The notes below the pieces were generated by a model. It ran no database searches and was not told the DNA's origin. It worked only from the letters and a program-made list of their open reading frames with translations. From an uncultured SAR86 cluster bacterium (GTDB taxonomy: Bacteria > Pseudomonadota > Gammaproteobacteria > Magnimaribacterales > D2472): a DNA stretch of 64,000 nt. Where the stretch lies: positions 21,139-85,138 of the forward strand of contig CACEAR010000004.1 of NCBI GenBank assembly GCA_902557575.1, in the 5' to 3' direction. The position numbers and the translations under genes are program-made. Within the stretch, counting starts at the first letter, position 1. Every line of letters starts with the position of its first letter. Positions 8,453-18,444 of the stretch are shown here, in pieces.

Positions 8453-11400
8453 TTAAATCTTTTACGGGCGGATTAATCTTATAGACTCTATACCTTTTCT
8501 TATTTGTATTATCTGAACTAATTCCAGCACCAGACTTATTTACTTCTAGAGAAACTGATATATCAACATCTTCGCCATCTAGAGTTATATAAGTTTCTGA
8601 GCTACCGGCTCCAGGATAAACTGCAACAAATTCACCTACATCAGTAATAAAGTTATCCACATAAGTGAAGAAGCTGTAATAGTACTGTCCATTTGGTATA
8701 TCTGTTGCATTAAAAGTAATTTCACCATTTAACATTTCACCGTCGTTTCCAAAGTAAAGAGTTCTAACACCAGCAGTTTCATCTACTTGCCATAAATAGG
8801 TTGAAACATATTCAATGTATGGCCTATCTCTATCATCACCAATTTGTATTGTTGCTGTAGATGTTTGAACATTTTCATTTGAAAAAGTTACTTTAGTTCG
8901 TGTTGAATATAGGCCATCAGGAAGAGATGATCTATCTAATGTTACGGTGTAAATTCCGAATCCATTCTCATCAACATTTTGTTGTGTAATTGATATAGCG
9001 CTTGGTATATCGTTTTCTATGCTGGTAACAGATAATTCACCATCTCCAACTTTAGTTACATTAATATCATAAGAATTGAATTCTTTACCAAGATTTACAG
9101 ATCCAGGTGAAATAGATCCATATGTAAAATCTAGTCCCTCCTCATCAATAATTCGTGTAACTGCCTTATTAATATTTAACAGTCCATAACCAAATTCATT
9201 ATCTTTACCTGGTTCACCTATATCATCGACTAAATGTCCATCAATTATTAAAGCATCAACTTGAGATGACAGTAACTCAGGAACTAAGGCATATAAGATA
9301 GCAATTGCCCCAGCAACATGCGGTGAAGCCATTGATGTACCCTGATAGAAAGCAAGATCCTCATTAGATCCAAATGCTAAAACACCATCACCATATCCAT
9401 CAGCATTAGCATCTGTTCCGACATCTCCACCAGGAGCAGCTATATCAACTCTATCGTTATACGTTGAATAGTAAGCTCTATTTCTTGTAGCTTCGGTAGC
9501 GGCAACAGAAATAACATTATTACAAGAAGCTGGTGAACCATATTCTTCCGCTCCGGAGTTACCAGATGAAGAAACTATAGATATATTTCTTTCATAAAGA
9601 TCATTAATAGCTCCTTGATAGGCATTAGAGCAAGTACTTCCAGTACTGCCTAGACTCATGTTTACAACTTTTATAGGTGTATCACCGTTATAAACAGTAC
9701 CAGAGCCATTAGCAAGTCCACCTGCATATAAGAGACCTTGAGCAATATCACTTACAAAACCAGTTCCATCAGCTCCTAGAACTCTTACAGGGACAACACC
9801 TATACCAAACCCATTGATATTATTTCCGTCATTTAATGCAGCAATTGTTGTTCCAACATGCGTTCCATGGGAATCAGTAGCAGCAGTTGAATCTGTTGGA
9901 TCTGAATCATAACCATCCCCGTCGCCACTATTACTTATAGGAACGAAATCAAAGCCAGATGGAAGGAAAGCAGAAGTTGTATAAGCTGTTGAATCAGAGG
10001 ATGGCGCACCAGAGTCTAATACAGCTACAGCAACATTTTTTGTTTCTTGACCAATAGCTGTAAGAGCAGTTTCAAGACCAATTTGCTGCAAATTCCATTG
10101 ATAATTCCAACTTGGATCTTGTGTAAAGTTCATTGCTTTAGACTTAAGATCAAGTTCAAGGTTTAATCTTGGATAGAGATTTCTATAGTGTTGAAGTACC
10201 TTCATGTGCTTGAGGTACTCAACCTGTTTTGGATTATCTTGAATATCATTTAAATAGCTAGAACCAAAAATTCTTTCAAATTCTCTATCGATATCTAAGT
10301 TAAACCTTCGTAATCCTTTAAATCCTGTATCATTTAGCTCGCTAAATTTTGTATTTATATTAGGTTCTGGATACACATCTATGCTCACTGCATCTGCTTG
10401 ATCGTATTCATAATCTGGACCAAATGGAATATATGAGATGAATCTGTTTTTACCATAATTCTCGTTAATTGAACTAAACGAAGATGCACCGGAAACATTA
10501 GATCCAAAGGTTAAAACATATTTTGAATGTCCTTCATTAGCCTTTACTACTGCATAGAATGTTCCAGAGTCAGGTAAAACAATTACTTTCCTCGTATTAG
10601 TGTTTACAGCGAGGGAGTAATCAGCAAGAGATCCGTCTTCGTTATAAAGTAGTAGGTCTACATCCATAGATTCATATTCACAGCAGTAGAATGAACCAGG
10701 GTTATCTGGCAGATCTTCATAAATTAAGCCCTCAATTTGAAGGGTTACTGCTAAATTTGGAGCAGCTGTAAGTTTGTACCAATCTTCTGTATCAAAATTT
10801 TCTAGTGTTTGAGTAAGACAATTTCCATTTTCATCAACACCAACGCAGAAACCATTCTCTACTAAAACAATATCTACTGTGTTATCACCAATATGACCAA
10901 TTAAATCAGTTGGATTAATTATTGTTTGAGCGCTAGATGCAGAGTTATTTTCTGTGTAGGTATATTTGAGTGTATTTTGTACATCACCATCAATAGCAGT
11001 ATATCTATTTGAATAAAGAGTACCATTAATTGTATATGTGTCTTTTATGTCAGTAACAGTAATTAATAAATCTATAATTGTTTCTAAGGCTTCAGCTGTA
11101 TCTTCAACCGCTCTTAATTGAACTTCATAAATACCATCACTGTTTGCATCTGTAGGTTCTTCGTAATCAGCTCCATCAAAAGCAATAAATGCTAAGCTTC
11201 CATTTGCTTCATCAACATTAAAAGTCCTAAATAGTGATTCGTCTGCACCTCCATTAATAGCCCAACTAACACCACTTCCCTCTGGATCAACAACACTGAT
11301 TGATGTAACTATCCTTACATTCTCCTCAACAAAGACATCTGAATCTAGACCTACAAATTCAGGTGACTCAGGAACATCCGATACAATAATCTCAACATCT

Positions 11401-14400
11401 TGAGTTGTTCTATTAAAACCATCATCAGCAAAAACAGTTACTGTATAAACATTGTTAGTATCTGAATCTGATGGACTTTCATAATTAAGACCTCCTTCAA
11501 AATACAATAAATTGCTAACAACACTAAATCCAGCTGAATCATCGCCACTAACTCCTATTGTTAGTTGATTGTTTTCAGGGTCTGTTACAGTGAAAGTAGC
11601 GATTTCAGCAATATTTTCATCAAGCGTGTAGGACGTTTGTAAATCGCTTATAACAGGTGGATTATTTACTTCGAGAACAGTAATGCTTATTTCATCACTT
11701 GTAGTCGTAAAAGATCCATCAGATGCAGATATATTTAATTTATAAACATTATCCCCATTACTATCACTAGGGTTTGCAAAGTCAGGAGCTGAATTAAATG
11801 ATAAGTTTCCAGCATCAGAAATACTAAATAATGAACTATCTGTTCCATTTTTAGACAATGTTACATCATCGCCATCAGCATCTGTTGTTGATATATCTAC
11901 AACATTGGTTTGACCATTTGTTACCTCAATATTAGTAGATAGATCAACAAATGTTGGCGCGTTATCGTTTAGGTTAGTAATTGTGAGAGTGAATTCTGGC
12001 GATGTTGCTGACAATGCACCATCGGTAGCAATGACATTTAAATTGTATATATTGTCACCATTTGAATCAGATGGATTCTCATAGTCAGGAGCTCCTAAGA
12101 AAGAAACTACATTTCCTGAAACTGTAAATAAAGATCCATCAGTTCCGGATAATGAGTATGACAAGGAATCTCCATCTTCATCAGATATATCTTCAGGTAT
12201 ATCAATTGTTTCTACTGAAGTACTGTTTTCAGGATAATTAAAAACAGTTTGAAGGGTGTTATTCCATACTGGGGGTTCGTTTACATCAGAAATATTTACA
12301 GATATTGATGAAGAAGAGCTATAAAGACCATCTGTTACAGAAGCCGTGAAAGAATAATTATTTTTAACTTCAAAATTAGCATTATTTTTTAGCGTTAAAA
12401 TTCCTGAATCTGTAATTTCAAGATCGGAAGAATCACCTCCACTTATTGAGAAAGTAAGATCATCATTATCCGCATCTGAAGCAGTAAGTGTGGTAACTGC
12501 CTTTTGATTTTCTGAAACTGTAAATGAAACACCAGAAGTAATCACTGGGTCGTTATCATTGATATTACTTATAGATAATTCTACTTCTTGAGATGTTGTA
12601 TTTAAGTCGTCGCTAAAATTAACACTTAACAGATAAACATTATTTGCATCCGAATCTTCTGGTAATTCATAATCTTTACTGGATGAGGTTAAAGAAGCAT
12701 TTAATCCATCAAAGGTTAAAGTAAATAAATCCTTATCTACACCACTTAATGAATAGTTGATAGTATCGTTTTGTGGATCAGTTACAGTAAATGAAATGCT
12801 AATAGATTCATTTTCATCTAAAGATTGAGATGATAAGCCCTCAATAATTGGATTACCCTCATTTTCAACATCTAAAATTGTAATAACAAGATCATCAGTA
12901 ACTGTGTCTGTACCATCTGATGCTTCAACAGTTATTTCATATGCGTTATCAGAATTTGTATCTGTTGGAGTTTCAAAATCTGGATTTGTTTTAAACGTAA
13001 TTGCACCAGATGTCGAAATAGAAAGTTTTTCTGCGTCATTACCTGATAAAGAATATCCAATTACGTCATCTTCAACATCTTCAACATTAACAGATAAAAC
13101 ATTTAACGTATTTTCATCAATTGATGATGAAGAGACAAAATCCTTGAAAGTTGGTGGGTCATTAACGCTAACAACGTCAATGGAAATATTTGCTGATGCG
13201 GATGTACCATCTACATTAACTGTATATGTTAATGAGTCTGCACCAAAGTAATTTTCATTTGGTGCATATATTATGTTGTTACTCTCATCTAGGGATGCAG
13301 ACCCATTTGACGGGGCAGAAATAGAAACGGACAATCCATAATAATCATTGCCAGCATCAATAACATCGTTTGCTAGAGGAGAAAACTCTAAGCTATTGTC
13401 TTCATTAGTTGTAACTGAGTCATCAGTTAACGTTATGACCTGATCGAGACTTGATTCATCAATATTTTGATCTGAGGCTATAAGCGAATTTAAATTTGAT
13501 GAATAAGTAGCTATTCGAACTGCATCTGCTGAACCATTTGCTAAAGCGATTACATCATTTAAAAAAGTACCTGTTGCAAAATTTATGATTGCAGATGTAG
13601 CTGAAGAATTATTTCTTACAGATATCTTCTCCACTATTGATTTAATAATAGATTTGAGATCACTGGATACAGAGCTTGAAATGTCTTCAGATGCTGAAGA
13701 ACTTAAAGAAATACTATTTGCGCTAAGAACACTATCAATATATGCATCGATAAAACTGCTCGTTTCAATAAACTCAGATAAATTTGTATTTCCTGAATCA
13801 AAACTTTGTTGAATGTTTGTATAAAGGCTTTCAAAGAAAGTTTTTGTATCAATTGATGATGAGTTTGTTTCATTAACAAAGGCTTGCAATGAATATGCTA
13901 ATACAAATATTTGGGCATTTGTTTCGTAGTATTTATTTGCAGCTGAACTTGAATCTACTCCAGCAACTGGATTATTGGAGTAAATATCAATACTTGAACC
14001 TAAATTCAATAGAGTATTTATGTCTGAACTGCCAGAATTTGCATAGTCTAGCGATGTTAGGGCCGAAACAACCCTCGAAGTACTTGATGATGCTTTGTGG
14101 GAGAGTGACAAATTTGTTAAGTCAACTCCAGATGCATTATCTGAACCACCAAAAGAAATAATATCTTGCGGATCATTAGGAAGCTCGAATACACCGCTAG
14201 AATCTGCTGAAGTGGATGGCTCGCCATCATCCGATTGATAGTTTGAATTTATATCTAAAATAACCGTTGATGAAGAAATATAATTTGCGCCAACCACAAC
14301 ACCCTGCGAATTTCCAATTACATTTGTTGTGACTGATCTAGATGTTGATGTGCCAGCTGAATTAGAGCAAGTTAAAGTATAGGTTTTTTGACCCTCTGAA

Positions 14401-14657
14401 TCTGGTGTAACAGTTTCAGAACCTGATAAAGCTCTTGAACCAGCCCAAGATCCAGATGCTGAGCACGAAGAAGCATTAGATGTTGTCCAAGTTAAAGTTA
14501 CTGAATTACCCAGGTATATTTGATCATCGGAAATTGATAATGTGATACTTGCACCTGGAACAGGAGGTTCAGGAGTACTCCCACCTCCGCCACCACCACC
14601 GCCACAACTTGCTATAACGAATAATAGTGACAAATATATATAAAAATTGCGGAACAT
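8439..14657 (-). CDS. giant cadherin-repeat subtilisin-like (S8) protease lipoprotein
   Basis: This 2072-residue protein starts with a lipobox signal (FVIASC, Cys18) followed by a run of glycines and a Pro-rich linker, typical of surface-tethered lipoproteins. In order I see an Ig-like domain (about 35-115), a Ser-rich stretch, a Cadherin_5/tandem-95-like domain ending VNDPP, and seven cadherin-like repeats of about 100 residues (about 506-1206). A pre-peptidase C-terminal-like domain follows (about 1205-1385, DWYKLTA). The S8 catalytic domain carries AVLDSG (Asp, near 1547), DSHGTHVG (His, near 1595) and GTSMASPHVAG (Ser, near 1774). A beta-rich tail closes the protein. It probably degrades protein at the cell surface. 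It lies downstream of the GH16 lipoprotein on the same strand. Confidence 0.93.
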   Translation of the reverse strand: MFRNFYIYLSLLFVIASCGGGGGGGGSTPEPPVPGASITLSISDDQIYLGNSVTLTWTTSNASSCSASGSWAGSRALSGSETVTPDSEGQKTYTLTCSNSAGTSTSRSVTTNVIGNSQGVVVGANYISSSTVILDINSNYQSDDGEPSTSADSSGVFELPNDPQDIISFGGSDNASGVDLTNLSLSHKASSSTSRVVSALTSLDYANSGSSDINTLLNLGSSIDIYSNNPVAGVDSSSAANKYYETNAQIFVLAYSLQAFVNETNSSSIDTKTFFESLYTNIQQSFDSGNTNLSEFIETSSFIDAYIDSVLSANSISLSSSASEDISSSVSSDLKSIIKSIVEKISVRNNSSATSAIINFATGTFLNDVIALANGSADAVRIATYSSNLNSLIASDQNIDESSLDQVITLTDDSVTTNEDNSLEFSPLANDVIDAGNDYYGLSVSISAPSNGSASLDESNNIIYAPNENYFGADSLTYTVNVDGTSASANISIDVVSVNDPPTFKDFVSSSSIDENTLNVLSVNVEDVEDDVIGYSLSGNDAEKLSISTSGAITFKTNPDFETPTDTNSDNAYEITVEASDGTDTVTDDLVITILDVENEGNPIIEGLSSQSLDENESISISFTVTDPQNDTINYSLSGVDKDLFTLTFDGLNASLTSSSKDYELPEDSDANNVYLLSVNFSDDLNTTSQEVELSISNINDNDPVITSGVSFTVSENQKAVTTLTASDADNDDLTFSISGGDSSDLEITDSGILTLKNNANFEVKNNYSFTASVTDGLYSSSSSISVNISDVNEPPVWNNTLQTVFNYPENSTSVETIDIPEDISDEDGDSLSYSLSGTDGSLFTVSGNVVSFLGAPDYENPSDSNGDNIYNLNVIATDGALSATSPEFTLTITNLNDNAPTFVDLSTNIEVTNGQTNVVDISTTDADGDDVTLSKNGTDSSLFSISDAGNLSFNSAPDFANPSDSNGDNVYKLNISASDGSFTTTSDEISITVLEVNNPPVISDLQTSYTLDENIAEIATFTVTDPENNQLTIGVSGDDSAGFSVVSNLLYFEGGLNYESPSDSDTNNVYTVTVFADDGFNRTTQDVEIIVSDVPESPEFVGLDSDVFVEENVRIVTSISVVDPEGSGVSWAINGGADESLFRTFNVDEANGSLAFIAFDGADYEEPTDANSDGIYEVQLRAVEDTAEALETIIDLLITVTDIKDTYTINGTLYSNRYTAIDGDVQNTLKYTYTENNSASSAQTIINPTDLIGHIGDNTVDIVLVENGFCVGVDENGNCLTQTLENFDTEDWYKLTAAPNLAVTLQIEGLIYEDLPDNPGSFYCCEYESMDVDLLLYNEDGSLADYSLAVNTNTRKVIVLPDSGTFYAVVKANEGHSKYVLTFGSNVSGASSFSSINENYGKNRFISYIPFGPDYEYDQADAVSIDVYPEPNINTKFSELNDTGFKGLRRFNLDIDREFERIFGSSYLNDIQDNPKQVEYLKHMKVLQHYRNLYPRLNLELDLKSKAMNFTQDPSWNYQWNLQQIGLETALTAIGQETKNVAVAVLDSGAPSSDSTAYTTSAFLPSGFDFVPISNSGDGDGYDSDPTDSTAATDSHGTHVGTTIAALNDGNNINGFGIGVVPVRVLGADGTGFVSDIAQGLLYAGGLANGSGTVYNGDTPIKVVNMSLGSTGSTCSNAYQGAINDLYERNISIVSSSGNSGAEEYGSPASCNNVISVAATEATRNRAYYSTYNDRVDIAAPGGDVGTDANADGYGDGVLAFGSNEDLAFYQGTSMASPHVAGAIAILYALVPELLSSQVDALIIDGHLVDDIGEPGKDNEFGYGLLNINKAVTRIIDEEGLDFTYGSISPGSVNLGKEFNSYDINVTKVGDGELSVTSIENDIPSAISITQQNVDENGFGIYTVTLDRSSLPDGLYSTRTKVTFSNENVQTSTATIQIGDDRDRPYIEYVSTYLWQVDETAGVRTLYFGNDGEMLNGEITFNATDIPNGQYYYSFFTYVDNFITDVGEFVAVYPGAGSSETYITLDGEDVDISVSLEVNKSGAGISSDNTNKKRYRVYKINPPVKDLTIPD

Positions 14658-14667
14658 GATGTATTTC

Positions 14668-14705
14668 TATTTTAAGTGACTTTTAATATTTTAAGTGACT
14701 TTTAA
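14668..14705. repeat. perfect 2 x 19-bp tandem repeat upstream of the subtilase
   Basis: The unit tattttaagtgacttttaa occurs twice without a gap (14668-14686 and 14687-14705) in the 68-base gap between the GH16 gene and the subtilase start at 14657. Its position suits a duplicated regulator site or promoter element for the protease gene, but no known consensus is recognised. Confidence 0.85.
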
Positions 14706-14725
14706 CTAAATTAAAACGTTCAATT

Positions 14726-15637
14726 TTAAAGCGTTTCATATTTCACCCAATCTATAAGAAATCTCTTATCATCAGGACAATTTGAAGCATTTGCTGCATA
14801 GCAAAGATCATTATTATTTACATAATTACCAACAAAATTTCCTCCAACGGCAACATTGATAATTAGATAAAAAATCTCATTAAATGGATAATTTTCTCCA
14901 AAACCTATTTGATTAGAGGTTAATTCAAATACGGTATATTCATTATCAAGGATAAATTTCATTGAATCTTCCTCCCATACGAAAGCAAGTTCATGAAATA
15001 TTTCATTTAAATTATTAGATTGGCTTAAAAGATAAGTTCCCCCCTGGTATTTGTGGTTAGCTGGATCTGAACCATAATGAACTGTAGATAAAATTTCTTG
15101 CATATTATCACCACGTATTTCCACAAGATCTATTTCTCCACTTGCAGGCCACCCACCGTATATAGATTCTGATGGCATCATCCAAATTGCAGGCCACATA
15201 CCAACACCTTCAGGAGATCTAAATCTTACAGTTATTTTTCCTGGATGAGTAAAATCTACCTTATTCTCAGTTATAAGTTTTGCAGATGTATAGTTAAAAC
15301 CCTCTTTTGATTCATTTAAAGGAGTAATCCTTAAGCATCCATTAATTATATTGGCATTTTTTATATCATCTGTATAAAACTGCCTTTCGTTGTTACCCCA
15401 ACCAGGAATACCATATTCAGCTCCATTACCAATCATAGGAGACCAGCTGTCTGAATATGAAAGTTCTAAGAAATCATCTATCCAAATTATTTTATCTATT
15501 GGACCATCATAATTTTGACAAGTGATTGCTTGGTAGGAGTTTGTTGGAGGTTCAATATCAGGAACCAATACAGCTGATGAGCCACCTCCACCACAAGAAC
15601 TAACAATAAAAATCAAACAAAGATATTTGAATTTCAT
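14726..15637 (-). CDS. GH16 endo-beta-glucanase (laminarinase-like) lipoprotein
   Basis: This 303-residue family 16 glycoside hydrolase would cleave beta-1,3 or mixed beta-glucans such as algal laminarin. The catalytic signature is GEIDLVEIRG, with Glu168 as nucleophile, Asp170, and Glu173 as acid/base. It is preceded by GMWPAIWMMP, which lines the cleft in laminarinase-type members. The N-terminus IVSSCGGGGSS is a lipobox with Cys15 and a Gly/Ser tether, so the enzyme is membrane anchored and probably outward facing. It sits between a sodium-type amino-acid symporter and the surface subtilase on one strand, which suggests use of algal polymers. Exact linkage specificity is not visible. Confidence 0.92.
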   Translation of the reverse strand: MKFKYLCLIFIVSSCGGGGSSAVLVPDIEPPTNSYQAITCQNYDGPIDKIIWIDDFLELSYSDSWSPMIGNGAEYGIPGWGNNERQFYTDDIKNANIINGCLRITPLNESKEGFNYTSAKLITENKVDFTHPGKITVRFRSPEGVGMWPAIWMMPSESIYGGWPASGEIDLVEIRGDNMQEILSTVHYGSDPANHKYQGGTYLLSQSNNLNEIFHELAFVWEEDSMKFILDNEYTVFELTSNQIGFGENYPFNEIFYLIINVAVGGNFVGNYVNNNDLCYAANASNCPDDKRFLIDWVKYETL

Positions 15638-15642
15638 TAAAT

Positions 15643-17301
15643 TTATACTCTATATTCATCAGAAAGCTCTTTCACCTCTTTCCTTAGGAAAAATAATGCT
15701 ATCAAGTTAGGTATCGAAACTAATGCCACACTTACATATGCAATATTCCATACAATTGTTGTATCAATAACTGCAGCTAAAACAAAGCATAAAACATAAA
15801 AATTTCTATACCAAAAAACCGCTTTTTCACCAAAAATATATGCTGTTGATCTATCTCCATAGTAACACCAAGTTATTGCTGTTGAGAAAGCAAATAAAAG
15901 TAAGGAAATTGCTACTAATTTTCCTCCATATTCACCAAAAGTACCTTGAGAAAAAGCCTTTGCAGTTAACTCAGCTGAACTTACTAAGGATTTACCCTCA
16001 ACTACAACGGTTTCAGTTATTTTTCCTTTGGAAATATTTAATTCTCCTGAATAAAGATTATTACCGTCTTTAATAACAATATCTTCGGCAATTGATCTTG
16101 AGTGCAAGACTGTAACTTCTGTTTCCATCAATCTACCATCTATGATTTCTATAGTTCCTGAAAATTCATTTACATCTGAATCCAATGATTGAACATAGTT
16201 TGTAAGTTGAGACATATGATCAGGATATTTATATGTTCCATCAATATTTTCTTCATCGCTATAAGTGCCATCAAGGATTATCATATCCGTTTTAGAAAAT
16301 GTAGTATCAAATTTTTCTGTCCAGACACCACTTGATAGAATCACCAAAGCAGTAACACTACAAACAACAATAGTATCTATAAAAGGTTCTAGTATTGAGA
16401 CAATACCTTGATCTATTGATGTATTTTTTGATGAAGCATGAGCAATTGGTGATGAGCCTTGACCAGCCTCATTTGAGTATAAACCTCTTGCTACTCCATA
16501 TTTTAAACTCATCGCAAAACTTGCTCCCAAAAATCCACCTACCGCTGCTGAACCAGTAAATACTTGCGCGAATATAGCATTAAAGGAAGGAATGATATTT
16601 TGATAATTTTCTACAAGTATTACTAAAGCTCCACCAAAATATATTAAACCCATAATTGGAATTATTTTGCTTGCTACCGATGCAATTCTTTTAATACCAC
16701 CAATAATAATTATCCAAAGTAAAGCACCCAAAAATAAGCCTGTGAATATTTTTGGAACTGAAAATTCTGTATTCATCACAAGTGCAATATTATTAATTTG
16801 GGGCATGTTCCCAGAACCTATTGCTGTAATCATCATAAGAAATGCAAAAAGTATTCCAGCCCATTTCATGTTTAGAGCATGCTCTATGTAATACATTGGA
16901 CCACCAGATATAGATCCATCATCAAGTTTTGTTCTATATTTATGCCCCATAGTGACCTCAACAAACTTAGTAGTCATACCAAATATTGCTGTTATCCACA
17001 TCCAAAATATTGCTGCAGGACCTCCAGTCCATATAGCTAAAGCAACTCCTCCAATATTTCCTGTTCCAACCGCACCTGACATAGCTGTTGTGAGGGCTTC
17101 AAAACCAGAAGTCTCTCCTTCTGCATCATCTTTTTGGTTCTTTCCAGAGACTAGGTTCCAAGCTTTTCCAAAAAACTTAAATTGAGGAAAGCCAAGATAA
17201 ACAGTAAAAAATATTCCAGTTCCGACTAATAATATTGGGAACCACCATGAACCACTGAGATATCCATCAAGAGTTATTAAAAAATCATTAAATTGAACCA
17301 T
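15643..17301 (-). CDS. alanine or glycine:cation symporter (AGCS family)
   Basis: This 552-residue inner-membrane carrier would import alanine or glycine with Na+ or H+. The AGCS signatures are present: TTAMSGAVGTGNIGGVALA near residues 70-90, FWMWITAIFGMTTKFVE, and GLYSNEAGQGSSPIAHA. Family members are usually about 440-490 residues. Here an insert of roughly 120 residues (about 324-447), rich in Asp, Glu, Ser and Thr and predicted beta, sits between two membrane segments late in the protein. It carries repeated EIIDGR/ELNISKGK-like strands and probably faces the periplasm. The gene is two bases from the glutaredoxin gene, so it may be transcribed with the holB cluster. Confidence 0.93.
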   Translation of the reverse strand: MVQFNDFLITLDGYLSGSWWFPILLVGTGIFFTVYLGFPQFKFFGKAWNLVSGKNQKDDAEGETSGFEALTTAMSGAVGTGNIGGVALAIWTGGPAAIFWMWITAIFGMTTKFVEVTMGHKYRTKLDDGSISGGPMYYIEHALNMKWAGILFAFLMMITAIGSGNMPQINNIALVMNTEFSVPKIFTGLFLGALLWIIIIGGIKRIASVASKIIPIMGLIYFGGALVILVENYQNIIPSFNAIFAQVFTGSAAVGGFLGASFAMSLKYGVARGLYSNEAGQGSSPIAHASSKNTSIDQGIVSILEPFIDTIVVCSVTALVILSSGVWTEKFDTTFSKTDMIILDGTYSDEENIDGTYKYPDHMSQLTNYVQSLDSDVNEFSGTIEIIDGRLMETEVTVLHSRSIAEDIVIKDGNNLYSGELNISKGKITETVVVEGKSLVSSAELTAKAFSQGTFGEYGGKLVAISLLLFAFSTAITWCYYGDRSTAYIFGEKAVFWYRNFYVLCFVLAAVIDTTIVWNIAYVSVALVSIPNLIALFFLRKEVKELSDEYRV

Positions 17302-17303
17302 AT

Positions 17304-17528
17304 CTATTCCTCAAAATATTTGACCAAATCTGTGTAACCGCCAATAAGCTTATCATTAATAAAAATTTGTGGCATTGTTCTAGCATATTTATTCTTTTCA
17401 AGCAGAATAGCTATGTTGTTATCCTCCTCTATGTTAATCGATTCATACTCATAACCCTTTTGCTCAATTAAAGCCTTAGCTCTATCGCAATACGAACACC
17501 TATATTTAGTAAAAATTAAAAATTTCAT
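17304..17528 (-). CDS. dithiol glutaredoxin (GrxC-like)
   Basis: This 74-residue thioredoxin-fold protein has the active site YRCSYCDRAK (CxxC, residues 10-13), the TMPQIFI cis-Pro loop and the GGYTDL glutathione-binding turn. It would reduce mixed disulfides with glutathione. It is close to the minimal length for a glutaredoxin (E. coli GrxC is 83). It lies three bases downstream of holB, at the end of the fab-tmk-holB run. Confidence 0.9.
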   Translation of the reverse strand: MKFLIFTKYRCSYCDRAKALIEQKGYEYESINIEEDNNIAILLEKNKYARTMPQIFINDKLIGGYTDLVKYFEE

Positions 17529-17531
17529 AAT

Positions 17532-18443
17532 TTAACAGGGTATTTTTAAGAGTAAATGGTGAAGTGAATATCTTTGATTTAAAGAATTTATCTCAAATAA
17601 GTTCTCCCTGAAGGTTGATAGTTCCTGTATAAAATCAGATAGCCTTACAGGATGAATATTTGAGGTACCTTCTTTTGATATTGATAAAGTAAAATCTATT
17701 ATGTAATTTAGTTTTTCATTAAAATCTATATTCAAATCAATAACATCGGTTATTACTTTTCCATCAATTCCTTTGTTAAATAAGGTATATAAATGATCAT
17801 TTAATTTTTTTAAATCTTCAAACAAGTCATCCTCGATGAGTTGTGATACTTTTTTTGGAGTCATATAACTTGGTATTACAGATTTATCATTTTTATCTTG
17901 AAGAATATCCTCTGCCCAGCTATAAAGTTCATCTTGAGAAAGATTATTAAAATGTATTAATTGACATCTGCTATAGATTGTTTGATTTAGGCACTTAAAT
18001 CTATTTGATTGAATAATTATGTAGGTATTTTGAGGTGGTTCTTCCAAAGTCTTTAAAAGAGCATTTTGAGAACTTATTGTTAAATTTTCTGCCCCATCAA
18101 TAAAAAGAATTTTATTTTTACTTAAACCGGATTTTAACATTACAAAGTCAATTGCTTCTCTGATAAAACCTACTGGAATTTTTTTTGTTTTATTTTTTAG
18201 TTTATTTTTGTCCTCTCTTTGGAAATATGAAGTTAGTGTCTCATTGTTTATACAAAATAAATCTGGATGCGAATTATTTTTAATTAGGTTTTGGCTATTT
18301 TTCTCATTTAACAAGCCATTGATTAAAAACTGACATATTTGATTTTTACCAACTCCTTCTTGACCCTCAACAATTAATGCGTGTGAAAGGTTAGTTAAAT
18401 CGATTGAAGAGATTTTTTTATCAACCCAAGGAAAATTTTTCAT
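17532..18443 (-). CDS. holB: DNA polymerase III delta' subunit
   Basis: Delta' is the stator of the clamp loader that places the beta sliding clamp on DNA. The P-loop-like GQEGVGKNQ near residue 33 and the very typical SQNALLKTLEEPPQNTYIII segment near 130, followed by SRCQLIHF, identify it. The zinc module cysteines of E. coli delta' are not seen. Length is 303 residues (E. coli 334). It is one base downstream of tmk, the same order as in E. coli and other Gammaproteobacteria, which supports the call for this fast-evolving subunit. Confidence 0.92.
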   Translation of the reverse strand: MKNFPWVDKKISSIDLTNLSHALIVEGQEGVGKNQICQFLINGLLNEKNSQNLIKNNSHPDLFCINNETLTSYFQREDKNKLKNKTKKIPVGFIREAIDFVMLKSGLSKNKILFIDGAENLTISSQNALLKTLEEPPQNTYIIIQSNRFKCLNQTIYSRCQLIHFNNLSQDELYSWAEDILQDKNDKSVIPSYMTPKKVSQLIEDDLFEDLKKLNDHLYTLFNKGIDGKVITDVIDLNIDFNEKLNYIIDFTLSISKEGTSNIHPVRLSDFIQELSTFRENLFEINSLNQRYSLHHLLLKIPC

Positions 18444-18444
18444 C

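Noticed and set aside
12904..14161. Plus-strand frames opposite the giant protease
   Set aside because: They are shadows produced by the Ser/Asp-rich repeats on the minus strand, without domain or start signals.
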